This document shows positions 44,586-54,050 of a DNA stretch of 64,000 nucleotides, piece by piece. Origin of the DNA: Branchiostoma floridae (taxonomy: Eukaryota; Chordata; Leptocardii; Amphioxiformes; Branchiostomatidae); contig NC_049985.1 of NCBI RefSeq assembly GCF_000003815.2, positions 19,775,893-19,839,892 of the forward strand, read 5' to 3'. The position numbers were made by a program, and so were the translations under genes. Each line of letters opens with the position of its first letter. The stretch's first letter is position 1. The notes beneath the pieces are model-generated. The model made no database searches, had not been told where the DNA came from, and saw only the letters and a program-made list of their open reading frames with translations.

Positions 44586-45107
44586 TAAGTTTTCCACTAG
44601 CGCTGCTTCTAAACTGTTGAACGAGACCGCGATTGCCGAAAGATTGTCCTGATGATTGTTCGACCGTATCTAACGTGACAGTGACTTCAGGTCGAGATTG
44701 TCCGAAAGATTTTTTGACATATATATACGATATGCATCTAGCCAACCGTACCAACTGTATCTAGCACCCAGGTAAGATAGTTTCCCTACTAGCGCTGCTT
44801 TCTACAAACGCTTGATCTTGTAGAATTAATAGTTGTTGAGTTATACTGCTGCCTATTGCTGTATTCTTCGCAAGACATGGCAGGTTTGTGATGGTAGAAC
44901 AAATGTTTGTCAAAAAAGGCGCGCCAGCCCGTGTCTCCAGCATACCAGAACTGTCCAAAAGTCATGGCCGAGACTTGGTTGGAGACACACGCAGACCAAC
45001 TATCAATGGCATGCATCTTCTTAAGAATAGCTTCGTATGTTATAAATGATTAAGAAGCAAGGAGAGAGTTAAACACAATCACTGAAAATCTTCCTATGTA
45101 TTAATCC

Positions 45108-46847
45108 ATGTCAGCTGGTCCAAACAAAATACAAATTGGTACCAAAAATACCGAAAATAAAGATGAAACATGTAATGAATTCAATGATTTTTTCACTAAT
45201 ATTGGACCTTCACTTGAAAGTAAAATCCCAAAAGGAACACAAGATCCTCTTAGCTACATCACTTTACAAGTAAATTCTAACCTATCAACTTTTGTGCAAC
45301 CAACTGATGCTGAAATTACAGATATTGTAAAAAACTTAAAAGACTCAGCTGCTGGTCATGACGAAATTAGCCCTAAAGTACTAAAGTTGTCACTACCCTA
45401 TGTTATTGCCCCTCTAACACATATTCTTTCTCTATGCTTGCAAAATGGAATTGTTCCCCACCCACTAAAAGTCGCAAAAGTGACGCCTATTTTTAAAAGC
45501 AGTGACCCACTAAATGTTAACAACTATCGACCAATATCTGTCCTTCCCTGCATATCTAAAGTCTTGCAAAAGCTAGTATATAGTCGTCTTTTGAAACATT
45601 TAAATCAAAATAACATCCTATATAAACATCAATATGGTTTCCGAAAGGGCTATTCTACCTCTCTGGCACTCATACACTTAATGGAAAAAATTTCTACCGC
45701 CATAGATAATTCAGAATACACAATAGGAATCTTTCTCGATCTATCAAAAGCATTTGATACGGTTAATCATTCCATTCTACTCAATAAACTAAAACGATAC
45801 GGTATATGTGACTCCGCAATAAAATGGTTCTCGTCTTATCTATCCAATAGACAACAATACGTAGCTCTTAACGATAATAAATCACAACCCAAAATAATAG
45901 AATGTGGTGTCCCACAGGATTCGATATTAGGACCACTACTTTTTCTGATTTATATAAATGATCTCGAAAAAGCATCCTCAATTATATTCTTTATCCTATT
46001 TGCAGATGATTCAAATCTTTTTCTTTCAAACTCGAATTTTGATACGCTAGTAAAACTTGCTAACGAAGAAATGAAGAAGTTTATGTCGTGGTTTGAGGCA
46101 AATAAATTATCAGTAAATGTTAAGAAGACATATTATCTAATTTTCTGTAATAGAAATAAAACCTATAACAAAAGTGCCAAAATCTTTTTAAAAAGTGTGC
46201 CCCTGTCTCAAGAGAGTCAAGCCAAATTCTTAGGTATAATCATTGATGATCGACTGACCTGGAAATCGCATATAACTATGTTAGGTAAAAAGATTTCAAA
46301 AACTATCGGTATCATTGGAAAACTTAAACATATTCTTACTCAAAAAACCATTATTACCTTATATAATAGTTTAATATACCCGTATCTAACCAACGGGAAT
46401 ATAGTCTGGGGATGCGCCTACAAAACCACACTACAGCCCCTGATATTGCTCCAAAAAAGATTTGTTCGTTCAGCCACGGGCGCCAGTTTTCATGCACATT
46501 CTGCACCTTTGTTTACAAAACTTAAGATTTTGAATATTTTTGATATCAACAGACTTCATCTGATGCTATTTACGTTTAAATTCCTAAACTGTTCTCTTCC
46601 AGAAACATTTAATGGTCTACTAAATCTTAATTCTCATTTTCATAATTACCAAACTCGACAAAGTGCTCATTTCCATATTCCCCTAGTTAGAACGTCAGTA
46701 GCCCAAATGAGTGTAAAACACAAATGTATAATTAATTGGAATAATCTCCCCCTCCATCTAAAATGTTTAACATCAATACTTAGTTTTAAACGCAATCTAA
46801 AAATCACCTACTTTCCTTTCCCACTGACATTTGACATCTTATCTTAA
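45108..46847 (+). CDS. Non-LTR retrotransposon reverse transcriptase, partial
   Basis: An uninterrupted 579-codon frame. Order of RT blocks: YRPISVLPCISKVLQKLV, QYGFRKGYSTS, FLDLSKAFDTVNHS (about residues 208-221), GVPQDSILGPLL (about 266), ILFADDSNLF (about 295), NVKKT and FLGIIIDDRLTWKSH. The C-terminal region includes LYNSLIYPYLTNGNIVWG. The usual GVPQGS has Asp in place of Gly, and the N-terminal endonuclease is absent, so activity is doubtful. The ATG start comes from host DNA at the insertion point. Clade is Jockey/CR1/L2 group by general pattern only. Confidence 0.85.
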   Translation: MSAGPNKIQIGTKNTENKDETCNEFNDFFTNIGPSLESKIPKGTQDPLSYITLQVNSNLSTFVQPTDAEITDIVKNLKDSAAGHDEISPKVLKLSLPYVIAPLTHILSLCLQNGIVPHPLKVAKVTPIFKSSDPLNVNNYRPISVLPCISKVLQKLVYSRLLKHLNQNNILYKHQYGFRKGYSTSLALIHLMEKISTAIDNSEYTIGIFLDLSKAFDTVNHSILLNKLKRYGICDSAIKWFSSYLSNRQQYVALNDNKSQPKIIECGVPQDSILGPLLFLIYINDLEKASSIIFFILFADDSNLFLSNSNFDTLVKLANEEMKKFMSWFEANKLSVNVKKTYYLIFCNRNKTYNKSAKIFLKSVPLSQESQAKFLGIIIDDRLTWKSHITMLGKKISKTIGIIGKLKHILTQKTIITLYNSLIYPYLTNGNIVWGCAYKTTLQPLILLQKRFVRSATGASFHAHSAPLFTKLKILNIFDINRLHLMLFTFKFLNCSLPETFNGLLNLNSHFHNYQTRQSAHFHIPLVRTSVAQMSVKHKCIINWNNLPLHLKCLTSILSFKRNLKITYFPFPLTFDILS

Positions 46848-47427
46848 CTTCTCCATTTGATAGCTTAAGTTGCTATTTAGTTGATATATTTCCCTGCTTT
46901 TAATAATTTAATTGTTGTTTTAATCATTTGGTATTTAGCTGCTACATTTCCTTGTTTTAGTCATTTGATAAAAGCTTTATTTGTGTCACTTTAGCTACGA
47001 TATATCCTTGTTTTTTCTTAATTCGTTAACTTTAGCTTCTCTATTATATTATATAGCTTCATTTGTGTTACGATAGTTTCAATATTTAAATTGTTGCCAT
47101 ACTTTTTCCTTAACTTCTCCATTTGATAGCTTAAGTTGTTATTTAGTTGATATATTTCCCTGCTTTTAATAATTTAATTGTTATTTAGCTTCTCTATTTG
47201 ATGGCTTTTTTTGTGTTAATTTAGTTGATACATTTCCTTGTTTTGTTATCAATTGTTTATCACCTCAACTATTTCATTAGAATTGCATATGTTATAGGAG
47301 GAGGGCTCGCATAAGCCGTTAGGCTTCCTCCCTTCCTCCCGCACAGTATTTGTTTTATCCAATGTACATTTCTTTGTTTTTGTGTTCTACGTGCGAATAA
47401 ATAAACTCAAACTCAAACTCAAACTCA
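45111..47427 (+). mobile_element. 5'-truncated non-LTR retrotransposon, 2.3 kb
   Basis: Inserted in the array block that elsewhere reads TTAATTCCATGCATCAAAAC, with ATG at both junctions (45108-45110 and 47428-47430). It holds an RT open frame, a 3' UTR with a 75-bp direct repeat (about 46849-46923 and 47108-47182), and a conserved-looking stem-loop at about 47297-47340. AATAAATAAA is followed by an (AAACTC)n tail at 47403-47427. The endonuclease domain and ORF1 are missing. Confidence 0.9.
47297..47340 (+). other. LINE 3'-UTR stem-loop
   Basis: GGAGGAGGG...CCTCCCTTCCTCC encloses the small hairpin AAGCC-GTTA-GGCTT. Comparable hairpins near LINE 3' ends are thought to be recognised by the reverse transcriptase. 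Confidence 0.6.
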
Positions 47428-47430
47428 ATG

Positions 47431-48888
47431 CTTCAAAACATCGCTAATAGGTGGAATAAAATGTCCCTGTTAGAAAAAAATAGAAACGATATCCTATTTA
47501 CAGTGAAGGTTGAGGTTTGTCACTATCAATTCAAGCAAAACTACTAATCCTCTTAAAAAAAGAAGAGGAATAGCGTAAATGTGGTCCATGATTCTTGTGT
47601 TGCTTTTTTTCCTTTTGTCGGGTATATTTCTGCCACTACTCTGTATGCGGTGCGTTCGTTTGCTGTTGATGCCACGATTCCAATAAGACGGGCATAATAA
47701 TGGACTCTGTTGCGCAATGTATTTTAGAAAACTCAGACCAGATGTTCATCTTTTACGGGTACTCGAAACCTATTATCTCCTGGCACTTGAAAAAATGACT
47801 TTAGACCAAGACAACATCCAAACCAATAGGAAAATAAATAGGAAGTATTGTCTACGTACAATTGCCTTTCATTATAAAAGGTACGCAGTATTCTTAGAAA
47901 AGTTCAAACAGTAGTCTTTATTATCTTATATTACGGACCTAACTGTCTACTAAAGATGGAAGTCCAGAACAAAGGCATGTGTTCAACACAGGTGTCAAAT
48001 TGATTAGGTGACAGTCAAAATTCTGCCGCCGCCCTCACAGCGACACCAGCACGGCGCACGCCCGAAGCACGCATCTAAAAGTCAGACAGAATACCGTCCG
48101 GTTATTGCAGGAAGCCCAAATAGGTCTGGCGCGAGGCCAAAGAGTTCGGGCAAACTCCGACCGAAAAAAAGAAAGTCTAAAACTGTCTGATTTCAGGCGG
48201 AAATTGTCAAAAGATTGTCCTAAAGATTGTTCGACCATACCAAACCGTGTCGATTATATTTAACAATCAGGTGAGTTAGTTTCACCACCAGCGCTGCTTC
48301 CTACAAACACTTGACTATCTTCACCCATGTTTGTTGAGCTCGGCTACTGATTGAGTATCCTTATCAAGACACACCCGGTTGGCCATGCCAGACCATCTGC
48401 TAGTCAGATAGGTCCTAAAGACGCGCCCATACAATTTCGGTGTTAATAAATCATTAGATAGTAAGTAGATGTTTGAACCCAATCACTAAAAGGATTGCTG
48501 CATATTCATTGCATGCATCAAGGCATGGCTATCAGGTAGAATATAATGTCACTGGTAAAAAAATGTCCTTTTTACTTTGACTAAAGGTTAAAGTTAACAA
48601 AAAATATTGCAGCGGTGTTACCGTGTTATAATCATAAGTGAACATAGAGGCCTACAATCTTTCTACATCACATTTACAATCGCACCCAAAAATGTCTCCA
48701 AATTTTGACAGAAAATGTAACTATGAATTCAAAGAAACTCACAATTCCACTAAAATTGACGAATAAAAGCTGAGAGACTGTTCAGTAATTTTTGCGTCTT
48801 TTGTTTCCTGCTAGTTACATTTCTACCACGTTTCTGCATGCGGCCGGTGCGTGCGTTTGTTGTGGATGTCAATATTCTTTGTTGTGGG
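47431..48888 (+). repeat. Diverged array units
   Basis: Array blocks resume after the LINE. A module lacking the core ends in the donor ACAATCAG|GTGAGTTAG at 48270/48271. A GC-richer stretch at 48010-48190 has no recognised coding content. Confidence 0.6.
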
Positions 48889-49161
48889 TGACATCATTTT
48901 GCACCAATAACAGCGTAGTAAAGTCCCCTTGATCAATCTACATAATACGGGCATCGTGGACTCTGTTGCGCAGTATATTTTAGAATACTCGGACAAATAA
49001 CACGTACCGAACTGTAGACCGGGTCTTCAACTGGTCCTGGTCCTCCACATCCAGTTTCTCTCGGCACTGTTAAGATTGACTGTTTGTGACTTCAGGTCGA
49101 GATTGTCGGAAAGATTATCTGACAATTTCGCAAACCGTATCGTCTGTTTTCAGCACCCAGG
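48889..49161 (+). promoter_or_regulatory. Promoter-donor module 13
   Basis: The core is at 48889-48908. The donor CACCCAG|GTAAGATAG is at 49160/49161. Its exon block matches module 3 most closely, including CAATTTCGCAAACCG. Confidence 0.55.
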
Positions 49162-50275
49162 TAAGATAGTTTTCCACTAGCGCTGCTTTCTAAAAACTAA
49201 CGTTTGACCGTGTAAACCAATCAATGTTTGTTGAGCTCTACTTCTGCTTATTGCTGTATCGTTCGCTAGACATGACAGGTTTGTGATGGTAGAAAAAATG
49301 TTTGTACCGAAGACGCGCCTGCCCGTGTCCCCAGTATACCGAACTGTCCAAAACCCCTGGCCAAGATATGGTTTGAGCACGGTGGTTGGAGGCACACGCA
49401 GACCAACTTTCAAAGTCATGTATCTTCGTACGAACGGCTTAGTTTGTGATGAATGATTAATAAGCAAGGAGATGGTTGAACACAATCACTAAACGTCTTT
49501 CTGTACATTCATTCCATGCATCAAAACAGCGCTAATGGGTGGAATAAAACGTCCTTGGTAGAAACAAAATAGAAACGATATGCTATTTACAGTGACCAAA
49601 GGTTGAGGTTGGCCAATATATTTCAGCAGATATATCCTGCAATGTTTCATCAACGGTAAATAGAGAAGCCTTTACATCTACTATTGATGGCCTTTATTGA
49701 TTTGAATTTTCTGTTATGCTAAGTGTAGTTTTTCAAACTTTATTTCAGAATACATAAAAAGGTTACATTAAGTTTTACATTTTTACACAATTATACTCGA
49801 AGATGCATCCACATGTTGACAAAAACTGTCTATCAGATAAAACAAAACTACGAATCCTCGTTAAAAAAAAGACGAATAAAAGCTGAAATATTGTCCATGA
49901 TCTTTGTGCCGTTGTGCTCTTTTTTGATTTGTCGGGTATATTTCTGCCACGTCTCTGCATGGACCCCTTGTTTACCCCAAAGACGCACCAGCCCGCGCCC
50001 TCTGCGTACAGCACCGCCCCTAACCCCGACTAGGACGATGGTGTACACACGTGCAGACGGAATTTTAAAGTGATGCACCTTCTTACAATCTTTTACGTTT
50101 GTGATAAAGGATTATGTAGTAAGTAGAGGTTTAAACACAGTCATTATACTTTCTGTATATTCATTCCATGCTTTAAAACATTGTTGATAGGTAAAATGAA
50201 ATGTCCTTGTTAGAAACAAAATAAAAACCATGTCCTGTTTACATTAATTGACCGAATGTTGAAGTTGGCAAGTAT

Positions 50276-50520
50276 AGTCTGCCAGCAAAATTTTTCCTCA
50301 AAGTGAGGAAATAGCGTTTCAGAGGATCCAGCTTTCAAAATTTCCCTTTACCTACCTTGTGACGGCTCGTTCTTTCGGCGGTCGAAATTGCGTTGGGGCG
50401 AAAAAAAGTTGGATTTCTAGTAGAAATGCCATTCACCTTAGCTTAGTCTGCCAACAAAATTTCCCCTCAAAATGCAGAAAATAGCGTTTCAGAGGGTCAA
50501 GATGTTATAATGTTCCCAGG
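50276..50520 (+). repeat. Direct repeat pair
   Basis: AGTCTGCCAGCAAAATTT and AGTCTGCCAACAAAATTT, each followed by CCTCAAA and AATAGCGTTTCAGAGG, lie about 170 bp apart. Confidence 0.7.
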
Positions 50521-50764
50521 GGAGCATGCCCCCCGGACACCCAAAGGTCTGTCCCGCCTCCGCTACCGGCGCTACAAGTGCTGAAAAGTTATGTCACATA
50601 ACTGCTGCCGCTGCCTCTTGCCAGCGCTTTTATATCGTTTAAGTAAGGTTTGAATATTGTTGATGGAATTATCAGTTTTGTTTAGTGTTTAGATCTCCTC
50701 TTTAGCTGTTCTGCCGTCCGCGAAATTCACCCAAAAGGCGATTAGGATTTGCATAATGCGTTTG

Positions 50765-50865
50765 AGAACTTCGTAATTTAGCGTAGAGCGTACTGAAGCT
50801 CCAGAATTTAGCGTATTAGGTAGCCGGCCCTCCCGAATTTAGCGTACAGCGTTGTCGGTATCCCC
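50765..50865 (+). repeat. Tandem repeat, three units, same family as 13425-13545
   Basis: Units AATTTAGCGTAGAGCGT, AATTTAGCGTATTAGGT and AATTTAGCGTACAGCGTTGT are separated by GC-rich linkers. Confidence 0.75.
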
Positions 50866-51029
50866 CCTTGGGGGCCCTTCTAAAAGTCAGGTAGGTAACT
50901 TATGACAGCCTCTTTCTCCCATGATTCCCATTGTTAAGAATATGTATAGTAAATACTGCAATGTAGCCAAGGGGTTCCTCCTACCCCTGACTCGTGCGTC
51001 ATGTCTGAACTATGGCCTGTCACTGCCAC

Positions 51030-51187
51030 AAAAGCCTGTCACTGCCACTAGCCGCAGCTAAGTTAAGTGAGGGAAGTCGTGAAAAATGCATTTCCCAAGG
51101 GCACAGAATCGTTGACAAGGCAGCCGGATTCGAACTCAGGACCTCTTGGGCCCGAGACCATGCGCTGACGATTGCGCCATGCGGTCG
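51030..51187 (-). mobile_element. tRNA-derived SINE, third type
   Basis: On the minus strand, GACCGCATGGCGCAATCGTC begins a tRNA-like head with the A box at about 51161-51179 and B box GAGTTCGAATCC at about 51125-51136. The T arm is mismatched, so it is not a working tRNA. A body of about 90 bp follows. Confidence 0.65.
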
Positions 51188-51527
51188 ATTCCTATAGCCA
51201 CCGAATACCGAATACACAGTCTGCTGTCGAAAACTCGAATAAGGGATTCAGACGCTGGAATTGATTTTTTTTACAAGTCTTTTTCTAAACTTTGCTTTGA
51301 CAAGTGTTATTTTGTCATATGTTGTGAATAAAATGTATGAAATACGAGTTGTAAGATACCAAATAACAATTGCGAGTGGATCGATCCATAGTCTTCCATT
51401 TTGCAAGTTATACATAATGTATAAAACTAGGACATTACGTACAAAGGCGGCTTAAATGTCGTTTGAAATAAGTGAAACTAAAACATTATCTAACTTCCAG
51501 GTTCCTTCCAGCCTTGTAAAAGTGACC

Positions 51528-51591
51528 ATGTGGAAGGAAGTCCTGCTGTGCGTGTGTGGGGTCACAGCCTACGTCATGGCAGCACCGTCTG
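51528..51591 (+). CDS. Unrecognised secreted protein, exon 1 (signal peptide)
   Basis: MWKEVLLCVCGVTAYVMAAPS encodes a compact signal peptide. The exon may start at 51501 after the acceptor TAACTTCCAG, with the 27 bases before ATG being 5' UTR. The donor TCTG|GTGAGT is in phase 1 and joins 52484. The gene is spread over more than 12 kb and continues off the right edge. Confidence 0.65.
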
Positions 51592-52189
51592 GTGAGTGTA
51601 TTGATTTAAAAAAAATTCACCTTACTTCGACATTTCGAAATGAAGGCCTTATTTGAGAGTTGCTGTCTGAATACAATGTGCTCACTTTTATATGTATTTG
51701 TACTGATAATATCATTGCAGTGCAGCCATGATATCCAATCGGATTTTTTTTTAAATGTACTTCGCTATAAACAGCCAATAAGCATATGTTTGTAAAGAGT
51801 TAAACGTGTAGTGTAGGTTGTTTGGTGAGCTGCTTGTATGAAGATTAGTAAAAAAAAAGATGACTGCTTGTAACAACCTTGAATAAGTGCAGTAACTGCC
51901 CTTTCCATGTGTGAATATGCAAGAAAACATTAATCATAACCACGATATTGTCTGCTGTGGGTACGTAATACCGATGTTTAGGGTCGCATAACGTGTTGCA
52001 TCCGTAGAAAACATGCAACACAATTTCCGTTTGTGAAATAAATTTTTCTTTCTTGAATTACAACGGTGCCGTCTTTGTTAATGCGTGAAACACTAGCATG
52101 CTGTGTGCGTGTTGCAATCAAGAAATAAAAGTTTGATTACCGTACAGTACTACTAAAATTACGCAGCATAGTTCCGGGTTATTCTCACA

Positions 52190-52310
52190 TTGGATTTTTT
52201 TTTCAAGTTCAATTTCGGAACAGTCCATTTTTTTCATAAAGGGGGAGAGCGGAGTGAAAATAGCTGATTTGCTCCTAAGCAAGTACCGGCCTTTCTAGTT
52301 TGATTTTTTT
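52190..52310 (+). repeat. Fragment of the 10024-10820 repeat family
   Basis: It shares TTTTTTTCAAGTTCAATTTC, GGAACAGTC and GCTCCTAAGCAAGTACCGGCC with the right part of 10024-10820. It sits in intron 1 of the secreted-protein gene. Confidence 0.6.
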
Positions 52311-52483
52311 TTTTAATTTTAATTTTATTTTCTTCTTTTACTTAGAGTTCTACGTATGTCTTTATCAATAGCAACACAGGGGTGTTATACCTACAAGCCA
52401 TGGAGTAGCTAAGAGCAGGTGATGTAACGTCAATATCTTATGCCTACACACAACAAAAAGCTGCTTTCTCTTTCAACATCCAG

Positions 52484-52635
52484 TGCCGGCGAGGCAGACG
52501 CACCGCGCGAAGCGGGCGGTCCCGCCTGCCGTGGCCTCCTTCGTGGCGGACGCCGCTGAGGATGTGGGCGGGAAGGTGGTGGACGCCCTCGGGGACAGAA
52601 TCGCGGAGGGAGTCGTGGAGAACCATCAGGAAAAG
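52484..52635 (+). CDS. Unrecognised secreted protein, exon 2
   Basis: After the acceptor TTTCAACATCCAG, the first two bases complete a Val codon, then PARQTHRAKRAVPPAVASFV and a helical segment follow to VVENHQEK. RAKR is a furin/dibasic cleavage motif, so a propeptide of about ten residues after the signal peptide is likely. The donor AAAAG|GTAGGC is in phase 0. This exon is much more GC-rich than its surroundings. Confidence 0.7.
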
Positions 52636-53340
52636 GTAGGCACCAAAAGGCAGTGATAGTGAGGAACAGCTATTTTGACAGAGGCGACACTATGAATCCG
52701 AAAATTATACAAATGTTTGAAGTATCGTTAATGATCTTTAAATCAAATAATCCGCTGGGCCGAATACTCTCTCTTCGTGAGGCAGAGAACGCCTCTCTTT
52801 CTAAATTGCGAGAAGTTTGCAATAGGCGGGCTAAATCGCAAGGTTCTGGATATGCTACCATTCGTTGCTAACTCAGGTGACATCAGGCAGTAAATGCCCC
52901 AGGAGCGGTCATATGCAATTGCAGAAAGATAGAGAGGTAGACAGACAAAGAGGAAGACAGACAAGGTTGCAGACAGACAGACAGATAGACAGGCAGACAG
53001 ACAGGCTTGCAGACAGATAGATAGCTAGAAAGAAAGAAAGAAAGAGAGAAAGCCAGATAAGGCAAGGATATAGACGGACAGGGTTTTCAGACAGACAGAG
53101 AGGTAGACAGGCTATATTGCAGACAATTAGAGAGGTAGACACGCGAATAGGATGCCAGACAAGGATACAGACAAAAAGGCAAGGAGACAGAGTGGCAGAA
53201 TGAAAGGAATGCAGACAGACAGACAGACAGGCAGACAGACAGGGTTGCAGAGAGACGAGAAAGCCAAAGATACAGACAAAAATAGTTGCAGACAGATTCA
53301 GAGGTAGACAGGCAAAGAGGAAGCCAGGCAAGGATAAAGA

Positions 53341-53562
53341 TTTCTAACACGATGTCAGGCGTAGTTATCTGTTATGGCTTGTGAAAAGGCCGCGGTTTAC
53401 TGGAAACGCCCGGTATTACGGCTTACCGTGACAGAGACCCGGCGCCCGTACGTGTGCTGGGGAGGGAAGCCAGTCTCGACAAGCACACGGATACGGTATC
53501 GGGCCATGTAGCCGCGTTGTACAAAAAATCCCGAATAACTACGTCTGACATCGTGTTAGAAA
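53341..53562. mobile_element. 222-bp inverted-repeat element
   Basis: Ends of about 28 bp are inverted copies starting TTTCTAACACGATGTCAG. An internal stretch (GTACGTGTGCTGGGGAG then CTCGACAAGCACACGG) is repeated just outside the right end at about 53575-53620. No clear target duplication was seen. Confidence 0.7.
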
Positions 53563-53875
53563 CTTCTCCCATGTACGTGTGTTGGGGAGAGAGGCTTAAA
53601 ACTCGACAAGCACGCGGATATTTAGGCTAAAACTCGATGTTTTGCTTGCCGGGCGTGCGGTACGCCGCCATTTTAACACTGAAGACTGGTGATATCGATG
53701 TTCTGCCGCGCGGGCGGCTTTTTTTCCAACATGCCTCAATTTTTAATAAAAAACTATCATTACCTCGCGAGGTATGACGTTTGTCGAGAGCACTGACGGG
53801 GTTAAAGTTTTGGATGTTGTGATTTAGATGAACTAGAAAGGGATTTGTCGGGTTAGCGGCCGATTCCACGGGCTG

Positions 53876-54050
53876 GCGGGGGTGTTGGAGGGACGTCCCC
53901 TATGCCCGATGACCATACCATTTCCGGAGGAGCGTCCCCTAATTGAGGGAGAAACATCCCCTTTCCAAGAGGAGCGCCCCCTTGAAAGTCGAGGAGTGTC
54001 CTATTTTCTAGAGGAGTGTGCACATTCGCGAGGGATGTCCCCATTCGATT
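53876..54050 (+). repeat. Imperfect tandem repeat of about 20 bp
   Basis: Units of the form AGGAGYGTCCCCTTTYYNAG repeat about six times between two blocks of the minisatellite. Confidence 0.65.

Larger units (their letters stand above)
19340..50270 (+). repeat. Degenerate tandem array with promoter-like and splice-donor modules
   Basis: Block order in a typical unit is: TGTCCTGTTTACATTGACC...GCACAGAGGCC; ACTGTAACGATGAATTAA...ATCGACGATTAAAATCG; TGCATGCGGCCGGTGCGTGC; the core TGACATCATTTTGCACCAAT; CGTGGACTCTGTTGCGCAGT; ACCGAACTGTAGACCGGGTC; the donor CACCCAG|GTAAGATAG; TTTCCACTAGCGCTGC; AGACGCGCC...TACAGAACCGTCC; and CAAAGTCATGCATCTTC...AATGATTAAGTAGCAA. Thirteen cores were located. Units vary from about 0.9 to 1.8 kb because blocks are lost and elements inserted. 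No conserved reading frame crosses the units, so they look non-coding. Confidence 0.8.

Noticed and set aside
19340-50270. CRISPR-like or satellite interpretation of the array
   Set aside because: Units are kilobase-sized, internally structured and irregular, in a eukaryotic genome; neither a CRISPR array nor a simple satellite fits.
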